64,000 nt of DNA from Polyangiaceae bacterium (GCA_015075635.1 JABTUA010000003.1:1860001-1924000), one strand, 5' to 3'; positions 52,259 to 61,682 are shown, counted from the first letter of the stretch. A program made the numbers and translations. The notes: a model not told the origin generated them from the sequence alone.

Positions 52259-54148
52259 TCAGAGCGCCTTCGTCTCCAGCTCCTCCCAACGCGCCATCAG
52301 TGCGCTCGCTTCGACCTTCGCCGCATCCAGCTCGCCGAGCGTGCGCTTGACCTGGTCGGGCTCGGAGCGGAAGAACGCCGGATCCGCGATGCGCTCCTCG
52401 AGGCTGCGCACCAGGGCGTCGGCGGTCTCGATGCGCTCCGGCAGCTTCTCGAGCTCCAGGCGCTCGGCGTAGGTCAGCCCCTTGGGTTTGTCCGGCTTCT
52501 GGCTCGGGCGCGCGGCGGCCTTTTTCTCGGGCTCGGCGGGAGGCGGGGCGGACTGCGCGGCGCCCTTCAGGCGCCGGTAGGTCTCGTAGTTGCCGGGGTA
52601 GCGCACGACGCGGCCGTCGCCTTCGAACACCAGCAGCGAGGTCGCGACCCGATCGAGGAACCAGCGGTCGTGGGTGACCACCAGGGCCGCGCCGCCGAAG
52701 CCGAGCAGCATCTCCTCGAGCGCGCCGAGCGTCGCCACGTCCAGGTCGTTCGTGGGCTCGTCGAGCAGCACCAGGTTGGTCGCCGCGCGCAGCACCTTGG
52801 CCAGCGCGACGCGGGCGCGCTCGCCGCCGGAGAGCGCCGCCACGCGCTTGCGCTGCTCGTGGCTGTCGAACAAGAAGCGCTCGAGGTAGCTCCGCGTGTC
52901 GAGCACCTGCCCGTCGAGCTCGAAGCGGCCCTGGTCGCCGATGTTGTCGAAGATGCTCTTGTCGAGGTCGAGGCCCGAGCGCTCCTGATCGAAGTACGCG
53001 AGCTTGGTGTTCTGCCCGAGCGTCAGCCGGCCGGAGCTGGGGGCGAGCTCGCCGGCGATGGCCCGGAGCAAGGTGGTCTTGCCGGTGCCGTTCGCGCCGA
53101 CGATGCCCACGCGCTCGCCCTGCGGCAGGTACAGCGTCAGGTCTCGGACCAGCGTGCGCCCGGCGATTTCCAGGGACAGGTGCTCGAGCTCGAGCACGGT
53201 CTTGCCGCTGCGGGCCTCCTCCAAGGAGAGAGCCACGCGCTCCTCGGCCACCGGCGCTTGAATGGCGCGGGCAGCCTCGGCGCGCTCGATACGCGCCTTC
53301 TGCTTGGTGGTGCGCGCCTTCGGCTGCCGCGACAGCCACTCCAGCTCCCGGCGCAGGAAGTTCTGCCGGTTCGCCTCGGTGCGCTCTTCGTGGGCGAGCC
53401 GCGTGGCCTTCGCTTCCAGGTACTCCTCGTAGCCGCCGTCGTAGCTCTGGAGCGTGCCGCGCTCGAGCTCGAGCGTGCGCGTGCAGACGCGATCGAGCAG
53501 GTAGCGGTCGTGAGTCACGAGCAAGACCGCGCCCGGGTGCTCCTCGAGCAGGTAGCGCTCGAGCCAGTCGATGGTCTCGACGTCCAGGTGGTTCGTGGGC
53601 TCGTCGAGGATGGCGAGCGCCGGGCGGGCGATCAGGATCTGGGCCAGCGCGACGCGGCGCTTCTCGCCGCCGCTCATGCTGCCGATGGGCTGGTCGCGCC
53701 GCGCGATGCCGAGGTGCATGAGCATGGCGTCCACCTCGTGGTCGCGCTGCCAGCCGCCGTGGTGCTCGATCTCGTGCCCGAGCTCGGCGTGCTCGGCGAG
53801 CAGCTCGGGACTCGCGTCCTTCGCCAGGAGCTCCCCGAGCTCGTCGTAGCGCGCCTTGGCCCGCGCCCACGTCGCCAGGCCCTCGGTCACGATCTCGCGC
53901 GGCGTGAGCGCGGGGTCGAAGCTGGGCGCCTGCGCCAGGTAGCGAACCTCCGCGCCGCGGCGCAGCATGAGCTCGCCGGCGTCGGGCGGCTCGAGCCCGG
54001 CGAGCACGCGGGCGAGCGTGCTCTTTCCGGTCCCGTTGCGCCCGACCAAGCCAACCCGCTCGCCGGAGACGAGGGTGAGGGTGGCGTCCCGGAACAGCGG
54101 GCGTTCGCCGAAGGACTTCTCTAGACGCTGTGCGTTGAGGACCGGCAA
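52259..54148 (-). CDS. uup: ABC-F family ATPase, Uup-like
   Basis: A 629-residue cytosolic protein with two ABC domains and no membrane part. Domain 1: Walker A GRNGTGKST (near 40), signature SMSGGEKRR, Walker B AILDEPTNHLD. Domain 2: GANGTGKTT, ALSGGERAR and LVLLDEPTNDLD. The interdomain linker is Arg/Lys-rich (RQPKARTTKQKARIERAE), the ABC-F P-site-tRNA motif, and a coiled-coil tail (about 540-629) follows, as in Uup. ABC-F proteins relieve ribosome stalling or give antibiotic protection; Uup also affects DNA structures. Confidence 0.93.
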   Translation of the reverse strand: MPVLNAQRLEKSFGERPLFRDATLTLVSGERVGLVGRNGTGKSTLARVLAGLEPPDAGELMLRRGAEVRYLAQAPSFDPALTPREIVTEGLATWARAKARYDELGELLAKDASPELLAEHAELGHEIEHHGGWQRDHEVDAMLMHLGIARRDQPIGSMSGGEKRRVALAQILIARPALAILDEPTNHLDVETIDWLERYLLEEHPGAVLLVTHDRYLLDRVCTRTLELERGTLQSYDGGYEEYLEAKATRLAHEERTEANRQNFLRRELEWLSRQPKARTTKQKARIERAEAARAIQAPVAEERVALSLEEARSGKTVLELEHLSLEIAGRTLVRDLTLYLPQGERVGIVGANGTGKTTLLRAIAGELAPSSGRLTLGQNTKLAYFDQERSGLDLDKSIFDNIGDQGRFELDGQVLDTRSYLERFLFDSHEQRKRVAALSGGERARVALAKVLRAATNLVLLDEPTNDLDVATLGALEEMLLGFGGAALVVTHDRWFLDRVATSLLVFEGDGRVVRYPGNYETYRRLKGAAQSAPPPAEPEKKAAARPSQKPDKPKGLTYAERLELEKLPERIETADALVRSLEERIADPAFFRSEPDQVKRTLGELDAAKVEASALMARWEELETKAL

Positions 54149-54280
54149 GGAGGCGCCAAGGCTAGCAGCGCAACGGTTTCGCTGCGTGCTGGAAGCGGAA
54201 ATCAGCGAATGGGTTGCTCACGTCCCGGTCCCGAGGCAGGCTCCCCCGACGCGTCGCTGTCCGACGCGGGGAGCGAGCGC

Positions 54281-56191
54281 ATGGTTCGATATCGTTGGCT
54301 TACCTCCGGAGTGCTGAGCTTGGGTGTCGTCGCGTGCGGCAGCGACGACTCGGGCGGTGGCGGTAATCAGGGTCCCCCGGACATCATCGACATCGTCGCA
54401 GACACCAGCCGTGACGGCCTCGTCGTCGCCGAAGATCCCAAGGATCAAGAGCGCGAGGACGAGTGGGACGCGACCGTCGGCGCGTCGTTCATCGCCAACC
54501 TCGACGACGACGACAACGACGGCAAGCGCGACTGCGAGGACGAGATCGTCAACGGTCCGAACGACCTCCTCGATCTCGCCCCGTTCAAGGTCACCGCCTG
54601 GCCCACGGCGCCGAAGGACGGCGAGGGCGTCGTACGCATCGATCCGGAGGCGGCGGAGAACGTGCGCATCTTCCGCGAGAACCCCGACGGCTCGACCCAG
54701 CTCGTGATGGGCAGCATGGGTCCCTGCACGTCCGCCACGGATTGCAGCTACACCCTCGAGTACCGCTTCCCGAACGCCGACGTGGTCGCCGGCGTCAGCT
54801 TCCGGGTCGAGGGCCGGCGCTTCAAGGGTCTGCCCATGGCCAGCCTGGAGCCGCAGGACGACGTCAAAAAGTTACTATGGAGCGGCCTGCTCGATCTGTC
54901 CTACGCCGTGGAGAAGGTCGGGACCGGGGAGCGCTACGCCACCAAGGAAGTCCCCGACGGCTTCGACAAGGTCCGGATGCGCGTCGCGCCCTGGATGATG
55001 TTCGGCAGCCTGGGGCTCCACGACACGCTCTACTCGTCGGAGTACTACTCGCCGTTGGTGGAGGGCAACACGGCGGCGGCGCAGGCCGCGAACGTCGGCT
55101 ACACGCCCTACCCGGACACGGCGAGCCAGCCCGGTGGCTGGACGGACATCTGGACGGAGGACTTCTTCCAGACCGGCTGGACCGGTTTCCCCGGCCCGAA
55201 CGGCACCGTCCAGGGCATGCGCATCTACAACCCGCGCCCCTGGGGCCGCCCGCCGCAGAACGCGACGCCAGAGGTGGTCAAGGACTACCACCCGACGCGC
55301 TGGATCTGGGGCAACCCGGAGAAGGACCGCCCGGCCTCAGGCCTCGGTCCGGACAAGGGCGCTGCCGAGTTCTACAACCCCAAGCAGTTCCAGACCGGCA
55401 ACACGCAGGACTCGCACGGCAACCACGACCTGGTCCCGCCCCACAAGGACTACAAGATGGGGCGCATCTACGTGGGCAACAAGGCCCTGGCGAGCACCAT
55501 GGACTTCTACACGGCGCAGGGAGTCCAGGGACCGCCCATCGTCGCGGACACCACCTGGCTCGCCGTCGAGCACGTGGACGAGTACTTCCACTTCGTGCCG
55601 GCCAAGAACGCGCTCGGCTGGAAGCTCCTGGTCGCGTCGCCGGCGCTGATGACCAAGATGCTCGAAGATCTGAAGGCCAAGGGCCACGGCGCGGCGGTCC
55701 TGCACCAGGGCCTGCCGTCCGGCGGCGGTGACTTCGAGAAGTCGGTGGACGAGACGCTGGCCGACACGCAGCTCTCGCAGTGGAGCCAGGTGGCAGACAC
55801 CAAGATCCAGGGTCACATCGACCAGATGAAGGCGGAGACGGGACTAACCGACGCCGACATCATCGAGCTCCCGACCTGGTTCGAGGATCTCGCGGTGAAC
55901 GAGAAGGTGGCGTGGAACGTCGGCACCGTGAACATGCGCATGCTGGGCAACGTCGCGGACATCGCCAAGCCCTTTGGGCCCGACATCGGCGGCAGCGATC
56001 CCTTCGAGGACTACATTCGCCAGCAGCTCGAGGGGCCGACGAACCAACTCGGCTCCGATGGCCAGGGGCTGAAAGTCTTCTTCACCGACAACTGGGTCTA
56101 TCACGTGTCCTTGGGTGAGGTTCACTGCGCCACGAACGCGAGCGCCCCCGCTCCGTTCGTGGATGGTTTCTGGTGGGAGAGTGGCAAATGA
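54281..56191 (+). CDS. Protein-arginine deiminase (PAD)-family lipoprotein
   Basis: A 636-residue exported lipoprotein (lipobox LGVVAC) with the animal-type protein-arginine deiminase fold. An acidic DDDDNDGKRDCEDE stretch (about 75-88) resembles a PAD Ca2+ site. Catalytic residues line up: Asp294 in WTEDFFQTG, His431 and Asp433 in VEHVDEYFHF, and Cys616 in GEVHCATN. HGNHDLVPPHKDYKMGRIYVG is the characteristic strand before them. Family enzymes turn peptidyl-Arg into citrulline, Ca2+-dependently. The gene overlaps the HEAT gene downstream (ATGA). The anchor implies an outside or periplasmic substrate; none is known. Confidence 0.9.
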   Translation: MVRYRWLTSGVLSLGVVACGSDDSGGGGNQGPPDIIDIVADTSRDGLVVAEDPKDQEREDEWDATVGASFIANLDDDDNDGKRDCEDEIVNGPNDLLDLAPFKVTAWPTAPKDGEGVVRIDPEAAENVRIFRENPDGSTQLVMGSMGPCTSATDCSYTLEYRFPNADVVAGVSFRVEGRRFKGLPMASLEPQDDVKKLLWSGLLDLSYAVEKVGTGERYATKEVPDGFDKVRMRVAPWMMFGSLGLHDTLYSSEYYSPLVEGNTAAAQAANVGYTPYPDTASQPGGWTDIWTEDFFQTGWTGFPGPNGTVQGMRIYNPRPWGRPPQNATPEVVKDYHPTRWIWGNPEKDRPASGLGPDKGAAEFYNPKQFQTGNTQDSHGNHDLVPPHKDYKMGRIYVGNKALASTMDFYTAQGVQGPPIVADTTWLAVEHVDEYFHFVPAKNALGWKLLVASPALMTKMLEDLKAKGHGAAVLHQGLPSGGGDFEKSVDETLADTQLSQWSQVADTKIQGHIDQMKAETGLTDADIIELPTWFEDLAVNEKVAWNVGTVNMRMLGNVADIAKPFGPDIGGSDPFEDYIRQQLEGPTNQLGSDGQGLKVFFTDNWVYHVSLGEVHCATNASAPAPFVDGFWWESGK

Positions 56192-57132
56192 GCGCGCTGC
56201 GTAAACTGTTGGTTTCTTCGATCCTCGGGAGCGCGCTCTTGGTCGCCCCGACGGCCCTCGCCGACGGCATCAGCCTCGCCACCTCGGCCCTGCCGAACGA
56301 GGCGCGGGCGAAGCTCGAGAACGAGATCGCCGCGGCCAAGGCGGCGCAGCCGAAGGTCTTCCAGGCCGTGAAGAACGTGAAGGGGCACCGCCCCGAGGTC
56401 TACGGCAAGTTCCGCAACCCGTACCCCACGGTGTCGCGCGAGCTCCGCGGTCTCGGCAAGCCGGCCCTGCTGCCCATGCTGGAGGCGTTGGCCTTCCAGG
56501 CGCCGGAGCGCGGCAGCCTCACGGACACGGAGTGGGACGCGCTGGCCATCGGTTTGCTCGAGGCGGTGGGCGTGATCCGCGACGCGCGCGCGAGCGCGGT
56601 CGTGGGTGCCATCTTCGAGTCGAGCGCCATCCGACCGGCGGTGCGTCTGGCGGCGGCTCGCGCTGCCGGTCGTATGGGCGGGGACGCGGAGCTCAAGCTC
56701 CTCACCGGCCACGCCAAGAGCGGCGATCCGCTGGAGCTGGCGGCCATCCACGGCCTGGGCCAGATGATGCGCCTCGAGGCCGCGAAGCACGTGGCGCAGA
56801 TCCTCTCGACCACCAAGGACGCCGCCGTGGCGGAAGCCGCGGCGACCGCCCTGGGCACCATCGGCTCGAGCTGGGCCTGGAAGTCCCTCGGTCCGAAGGC
56901 CGCCGCGACGGGCCTCGAGGTGCGCAAGGTGTGTGCGGACGCTCTGGTGCCGCGCTACACGCGCGCCAAGGGGAACCTGCGCAACGCCGCCGCCGAGTCC
57001 GTGATGCTGGTCGATCACCCCGAGACGACGACTCTGCTCGAGGCCCAGCGCTCGGTGTCGGGCGCCGACGTCAAGGCGGTGAACGACCTCATCGCCAAGG
57101 TCGAGCGGCAGCGCAAGCGCTTCGCGAGGTGA
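56188..57132 (+). CDS. Secreted HEAT-repeat protein, partner of PAD
   Basis: A 314-residue protein with a cleavable signal peptide (LLVSSILGSALLVAPTALA). Four to five HEAT/PBS repeats follow (AIRPAVRLAAARAAGRMGGD, DPLELAAIHGLGQMMRLEAA, DAAVAEAAATALGTIGSSWA). Its ATG overlaps the PAD stop (ATGA), so it is co-translated with the deiminase and exported to the same side. Inferred roles: substrate platform or inhibitor for the deiminase, not a known pair. Confidence 0.85.
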   Translation: MSALRKLLVSSILGSALLVAPTALADGISLATSALPNEARAKLENEIAAAKAAQPKVFQAVKNVKGHRPEVYGKFRNPYPTVSRELRGLGKPALLPMLEALAFQAPERGSLTDTEWDALAIGLLEAVGVIRDARASAVVGAIFESSAIRPAVRLAAARAAGRMGGDAELKLLTGHAKSGDPLELAAIHGLGQMMRLEAAKHVAQILSTTKDAAVAEAAATALGTIGSSWAWKSLGPKAAATGLEVRKVCADALVPRYTRAKGNLRNAAAESVMLVDHPETTTLLEAQRSVSGADVKAVNDLIAKVERQRKRFAR

Positions 57133-57300
57133 ACGGCGGTTTGAAGGGGTGCGGGACCACTGCGCCCCCTCAATGTTCTGCGCCGCACTTCCCGAGGTAG
57201 TTGCACGCGCCGGTCCCCGCGGCTTTTTTGACAGCCTCTGCCTCGCCGCCTTATGCGTTCGAGGTTGGACGCTCGGGCTTCGAGGCGTGGGGGACCGTAG

Positions 57301-59430
57301 ATGGTCCCGTTCCTGGGTGCGATCCCCCTCGCGGCCGTGCTCCTGTGCCTGAGCTACGCGGCGCTGGTCGCTGTGGGGTCGGCCTTGGCGTTCGGGCTGT
57401 CGAGCGCCTTCGGGGGAGGGCCCTGGGCCGGCGCGCTCGGCAGCGTGCTGCTCTCGGCGCTCGGAGTCGCGGTCGTGGAGCTGGGCCTCCGGGCCCGCGC
57501 GGCCCGCCGGGATCCGCGCTGGCTCAGCGACATCCAGACCCTGGCCGCGAGCCGCCGCGTCGAGCTCGAGCGGATCGGCGGCGAGGCCCAGGCGCTGGCG
57601 CGCGCGATGGCTCTGGGAGTTCCGATCCCGGACACGCTGGTCTTGACCGCGGAGCTCACCGAGGCGTGGCTGCGCGAGAGCCGCGGGGCGCGACGCGGGG
57701 TGGAGCCCACGAGCCTCTTGCCGAAGGGCGCGCTCGCGCCCCTCGCTCGGTTCCTCCACGGCTGCGAAGGCGGCAAGCTCGTCGTCCGGCCGTCGTTCCG
57801 CGGTCCCGATCCCGCGGCGACCTACCCGGGCGTCTTCACCAGCGTCGGCGACGTCGACCCTGCGAACCTCCACGGGCTCTTGACCGCCATCGGGCGCGTG
57901 GTCGAGTCCGGCGACGCGCCCGCGGTGCTCGACTACCGGCGGCGCATGCGTCAGGTCACGACGCTGCACCGCTCGGTGGTGCTCCAGCGGCAGATCGACG
58001 CCGACGTCTCCGGCGTCGCGCAGTCTCGGGGTCTCGACGGGAGAGCCGACTCCATCCTGATCGACTTCGCCAAGCGTCGCGCGCCGACAATGACCGTGAG
58101 CTACGATCTGATCGACGGGACCGTGCTCGCGGTGGCTCCGGACACGCCCCTCGACGCCACCCCGACTTGGATGAACCGCCTCGCGGCGCTGGTGGTCGCG
58201 CTCGACAGCGAGCTCGGTGGGACGGTCTTGGTTCAGTTCGCCGTGGAGGCGGGGCAGCTCTGGGTGCAGTCGGTGCGACGCGTGAAGACCGAGGAGCGCA
58301 CCACCTGGGTCAGCGCCGGCGGCCCCCTGGAGGCGCTGTTCCCGCGCCTGCCGCGCTTCGTGTGCGAGAGCTTCGGCGACGAGAGCGTGCTGGTCGAGGG
58401 CGCCAACGACGCCCTCGGGAAGCTGGCGGTCACCACCCGCGCCGACGTGCGCTTCGAGGAGGGCGTGCGTTACCTGAACGTCGAGGTGCTCCGGCGCGCG
58501 CTCGGGCGCCTGGGCGTGGAGCTCTTGCTGTCCGAGCCGATCTGGCGGCTGTTTTCCCTGTCGCGCCGGGTGCCGCGCCGCCCCTTCGCGAAGCTGCCCG
58601 AGGTCGGGCAGGACGTGCGCGCCAGCCTGGCCAAGGCGCGGGCCTGGCGGGCGCGGGTGCTCCTGCCGCTCGCGCGGGAGCACGTCGCCCTGGGGCTCTG
58701 GCGCTGGCTCATCGAGTCCGCGATCGGGATGCTCTCCGACGGCGCGACGGGTGAGCCCGTGCCGCGGGTGCACGCGCAGCTGAAGAAGGTCCTCGGGCGG
58801 GGCGCCGCGGCTTGCTCCGCGGAGTCCGAGCGCGCCAAGCGCCACCTGGAGGAGAGCGAGAAGGCTTTGCGCGACTTCGCCGCGCAGGTCGTCGCCCGCG
58901 GCGCCACCGACTGGAGCGGCGTGTTCGTCGGCGAGCGCCACCTGTACGCCGGGCTCGAAGAGATGCAGCGCTGGGTGAGCGCGCCGGCCGAGCGAGAAGC
59001 GCTCGGCGCGGCCTGGGACGAGGAGCGCCTCGGCTTCGAGGCGCGGCACTTGATGGAGACCCCGGAGCGCATCGTCGAGCCGGCGCCGCCGGACACGATG
59101 CTGTCGCTCGCCGACTCGGCGCGCGCCGTAGTGGGGCTCGTGACGGGCAGCGCCGAGGGCAAGGCCGCGGCGCCCACCGAGTCCCGCGGCGAGATCCCCG
59201 CGGGCTCCGTCGTGGTGCTCCCGGACGGTCGCCCCGATTTCGCGTGGTTCGTCCTGAGCGCGAAGGCGCTGGTCCTGACCGGAGGCGGCGCCCTCTCGCC
59301 CATGGCGCAGCTCGCCCGCGAGCTCGGGATCCCGACCGTGGTCACCGTGCAGCGCTTGCCGGTGACGAACCTGCCGCTCGGCCAGGCCGTCAAGGTGGAC
59401 GGCGCCCTGGGCGCGCTGGAGGTGCGCTGA
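57301..59430 (+). CDS. Membrane-anchored PEP-synthase-like protein lacking the catalytic His
   Basis: A 709-residue protein. Two N-terminal membrane helices (about 4-33 and 41-64) precede a PEP-synthase/PPDK-type ATP-binding part: RPSFRGPDPAATYPGVFTSV is the family's RSSxxxED...FAGxxxT region with changes, and LVQFAVEAGQLWVQSVRRVK resembles the later strand. The C-terminal mobile domain is clear (LTGGGALSPMAQLARELGIP), but the phospho-carrier His of GGxxSHAA is Pro667. It is therefore unlikely to move phosphate; a regulatory or carrier role is inferred. TGATG coupling links it to the next gene. Confidence 0.75.
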   Translation: MVPFLGAIPLAAVLLCLSYAALVAVGSALAFGLSSAFGGGPWAGALGSVLLSALGVAVVELGLRARAARRDPRWLSDIQTLAASRRVELERIGGEAQALARAMALGVPIPDTLVLTAELTEAWLRESRGARRGVEPTSLLPKGALAPLARFLHGCEGGKLVVRPSFRGPDPAATYPGVFTSVGDVDPANLHGLLTAIGRVVESGDAPAVLDYRRRMRQVTTLHRSVVLQRQIDADVSGVAQSRGLDGRADSILIDFAKRRAPTMTVSYDLIDGTVLAVAPDTPLDATPTWMNRLAALVVALDSELGGTVLVQFAVEAGQLWVQSVRRVKTEERTTWVSAGGPLEALFPRLPRFVCESFGDESVLVEGANDALGKLAVTTRADVRFEEGVRYLNVEVLRRALGRLGVELLLSEPIWRLFSLSRRVPRRPFAKLPEVGQDVRASLAKARAWRARVLLPLAREHVALGLWRWLIESAIGMLSDGATGEPVPRVHAQLKKVLGRGAAACSAESERAKRHLEESEKALRDFAAQVVARGATDWSGVFVGERHLYAGLEEMQRWVSAPAEREALGAAWDEERLGFEARHLMETPERIVEPAPPDTMLSLADSARAVVGLVTGSAEGKAAAPTESRGEIPAGSVVVLPDGRPDFAWFVLSAKALVLTGGGALSPMAQLARELGIPTVVTVQRLPVTNLPLGQAVKVDGALGALEVR

Positions 59431-60965
59431 TGGCGGGCTGGCTCGTCGCCGGGAGCGTGCTCGGATCCGCGCTCGCGCTCGGCCTGCTCTTGCTCGTGGC
59501 GCGCCGCCTATCGGACCGCTTCGGCTCCGACGAGCCCCCGCTCTGGCGTTTGCTGGTCTGGCTCGCGGTGGCGCTCGCCGGGCTCGTCGGCCTCGCCTTC
59601 GTCCGGAACGAGTGGCTGCTCGGTGCGGGCGCGGTGGGCATCACGGCCTGGGCGCTGGTCGGCGCGGGGCTCGAGGCGCGCGCCGGCTCGGCGCGCCGTC
59701 GCTTGGTGGTGCTGGAGCTCTACGTCGTGCTGTTCGCCGCGACGTACCTCTACGCCCGCGCCCGGGGCATGGTCGACGGGCTCCGCGCTTCGACCGCGGC
59801 GAGCGCCGCGCTGCACGAACAGCTCACCGCGTTCGCGCTGCCGCTCAGCGAGCTCGCGCTGTCGTTCTCCAATGCGGCGCAGCCGGCGTGGTCGATCGGC
59901 GTCCTGGCGAGCGCGCTCTCTCGGAACCTGGCGCTCTGGCTCGCCCTGTCGAGCTTCGCTTGCGCCGTGTACGCGGCGGCGTACCTGTCGCGGCGCCCGC
60001 TGCCGCTGCCGGGCGCCGCTCTCTTCCCGTATCCGAGGGCCGCGGACCTCGCCTTCGTCGCGCTCGCGCTCGCGTCGGAGCTCTTGCCGGTCAACCATCC
60101 CGCGAACCTCGCAACCCTCGCGCTCTGCCCGCTCTTCGTCGCGGACGGCGGCGCGCTGCTCTTCCGCTGGCTCTCGCGCTTTCGCGCTCGCGGCTTCTTG
60201 CTCGCGCTCCTGGGCGCCGTCGCGCTCTTCTCACCCGTGCCACTGGTGCTGCTCGCGGCGCTCGGGGTCGTCGCGCAGCTCTCGGGGCTCCGCGAGCTCC
60301 TCCCGTTCGTCGCGCTCGACGAGACCCCGCTCCGGCGGCCGCGCCTTTGGTCGATGCTGCTCGTCCTGGGGCTGGGTGCGCTCTGCATGGCGGCCACGAC
60401 GGCGGTGGCAGCGCGCTCGCTGCGCAGGGCGTCGCCTCGACTGGGCGTGGCGACGGAGGCCTGCGGCGCCACCGAGCCGAGCGTGGACTGGGCCGGGCGC
60501 ACCGCGACGTTCGAGATGCCCGGCGCGCGCTTCAGCATGGACCTGGACGAGACGCCGCTCGCGGCGGCCGCGCCTGCCGAGCAGTGCGAGAGTGCTGGCA
60601 AGCGGCTGTGCACGTCCGACGAGTGGTACCTGGCGTGTGCGTGCACCTATCCGCTGGAGGTCGAGGCCGGCACCAAGAGCTCGACGCTGTACGCCTTCGT
60701 GGCCCGCGCGGAGCGCGAGCGGCAGGCGGGCGCGCCGGGGCCCGCCGAGCCCACGGCGGCCGCGGACAAGCGCAGCGAGCTCCGGGGCCTGCTCACGGGT
60801 CGCAGCGAGATCGTCGCGCCGGCCAGCGGCAAGGGCCTGCTCCTGGCAGGCCCGAACGACACGCTGCGCGATCCCTGGACGGTGGACTGCCGGCATCGCG
60901 CGTTCCTGACGCCGGCCGGGCTCGGCGCGATGTCGGGGCTGGCGGCGGTGCGGTGCTGCCGCTGA
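59430..60965 (+). CDS. Multi-span membrane protein with FGE/SUMF-like C-terminal domain
   Basis: A 511-residue protein. The first 340 residues give about nine or ten membrane helices (GSVLGSALALGLLLLVARRL; LWRLLVWLAVALAGLVGLAF; and others). The last 160 residues are outside and Cys-rich: ECESAGKRLCTSDEWYLACA-type sequence followed by VRCCR at the end, the signature ends of a formylglycine-generating-enzyme/SUMF-like fold, although shorter than usual. It overlaps the PEP-synthase-like gene (TGATG), so the two form a unit of unknown function at the membrane. Confidence 0.78.
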   Translation: MAGWLVAGSVLGSALALGLLLLVARRLSDRFGSDEPPLWRLLVWLAVALAGLVGLAFVRNEWLLGAGAVGITAWALVGAGLEARAGSARRRLVVLELYVVLFAATYLYARARGMVDGLRASTAASAALHEQLTAFALPLSELALSFSNAAQPAWSIGVLASALSRNLALWLALSSFACAVYAAAYLSRRPLPLPGAALFPYPRAADLAFVALALASELLPVNHPANLATLALCPLFVADGGALLFRWLSRFRARGFLLALLGAVALFSPVPLVLLAALGVVAQLSGLRELLPFVALDETPLRRPRLWSMLLVLGLGALCMAATTAVAARSLRRASPRLGVATEACGATEPSVDWAGRTATFEMPGARFSMDLDETPLAAAAPAEQCESAGKRLCTSDEWYLACACTYPLEVEAGTKSSTLYAFVARAERERQAGAPGPAEPTAAADKRSELRGLLTGRSEIVAPASGKGLLLAGPNDTLRDPWTVDCRHRAFLTPAGLGAMSGLAAVRCCR

Positions 60966-60979
60966 AGCAGACCTCCGCG

Positions 60980-61414
60980 CTAAGGCAGAAGGACGCGTAG
61001 ACCCAGGCCGCGTGCCGCGGCCGCCTGTTGTCGGTCAGTGGTGAGCAGGACCGCGATCTCCAAGACCTGCATCGCCGCCAAGTGGAGGCGATCGAGGGTG
61101 CGGCAGTGGACGGTCCCTCGCTCCCGAACCTGGGCTATGGCAGCGTCGAATACGTCGCCCCCGAGGGGGACCGGCTCGAACGGGGCCTGGCCCATCAGGA
61201 CGTCGAGTCGCTCGGTCGAAGCTCGATACTGCGAAGGTCGCATGGCGCCGCCCCGGCGCAGGGCGGAGAGCTGCGAGCGCGCTTCCAGCTCGGCGAGGGA
61301 CGACACGATGAGCCTCTTTTGCTCGGTGACCAGCTCGGCCACCGCGCCACTCTCCGGCTCTGGCAGGAGCAACTTCAGGAGGCAGCTCGTGTCGATGTAG
61401 CCGGAGTCAGTCAT
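60980..61414 (-). CDS. PIN-domain toxin (VapC-like)
   Basis: A 144-residue PIN RNase. Active-site acids lie in YIDTSCLLKLL (Asp6 region), SSLAELEARSAL-type helix, TLDRLHLAAM and LTTDRQQAAAARGLG. The ATG at 61414 is inside the end of the antitoxin gene (8-bp overlap), the usual VapBC/Phd-PIN coupling. It is convergent with the membrane protein ending at 60965, 14 bp apart. Confidence 0.88.
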   Translation of the reverse strand: MTDSGYIDTSCLLKLLLPEPESGAVAELVTEQKRLIVSSLAELEARSQLSALRRGGAMRPSQYRASTERLDVLMGQAPFEPVPLGGDVFDAAIAQVRERGTVHCRTLDRLHLAAMQVLEIAVLLTTDRQQAAAARGLGLRVLLP

Positions 61415-61658
61415 CAGCACGTTCGCGGTCGAGCGAAGCGTCCACCACGCTTCTGCGGCGAGGGCCAAAGGTACTGCGGAGCCACGCGAGGTGCTTCTCG
61501 ACTGAGAAGCGCTCGCGACGATCCGTCGTCGCCTCGATGCGGACGAGGCGCGCCACTTTGACCCCGTCCCGCGTGATGAAGAGCTCTCCCTCGCGGCGCA
61601 GCGCCGCCTCGACTTCGGGCCAGCTCTGGCGCAGCTGCCGCACGGGCACCGTCTTCAT
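61407..61658 (-). CDS. Phd/YefM-family antitoxin
   Basis: An 83-residue protein. The start MKTVPVRQLRQSWPEVEAAL and LFITRDGVKVARLVRIEAT show the Phd fold; the C-terminal half (HLAWLRSTFGPRRRSVVDAS) would bind the PIN toxin. Two alternative starts lie upstream (MFHATHMKTV), but the ATG at 61658 fits the family. A 14-bp palindrome sits just before it. Confidence 0.88.
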   Translation of the reverse strand: MKTVPVRQLRQSWPEVEAALRREGELFITRDGVKVARLVRIEATTDRRERFSVEKHLAWLRSTFGPRRRSVVDASLDRERADD

Positions 61659-61668
61659 GTGCGTAGCA

Positions 61669-61682
61669 TGAAACATGTTTCA
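61669..61682 (-). promoter_or_regulatory. Perfect 14-bp palindrome before antitoxin
   Basis: TGAAACATGTTTCA is perfectly symmetric and lies 10 bp upstream of the antitoxin ATG, in the most AT-rich spot nearby. A second, imperfect pair (ACACG / CGTGT) follows. It is the probable operator for autorepression of this Phd-PIN operon. Confidence 0.65.
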
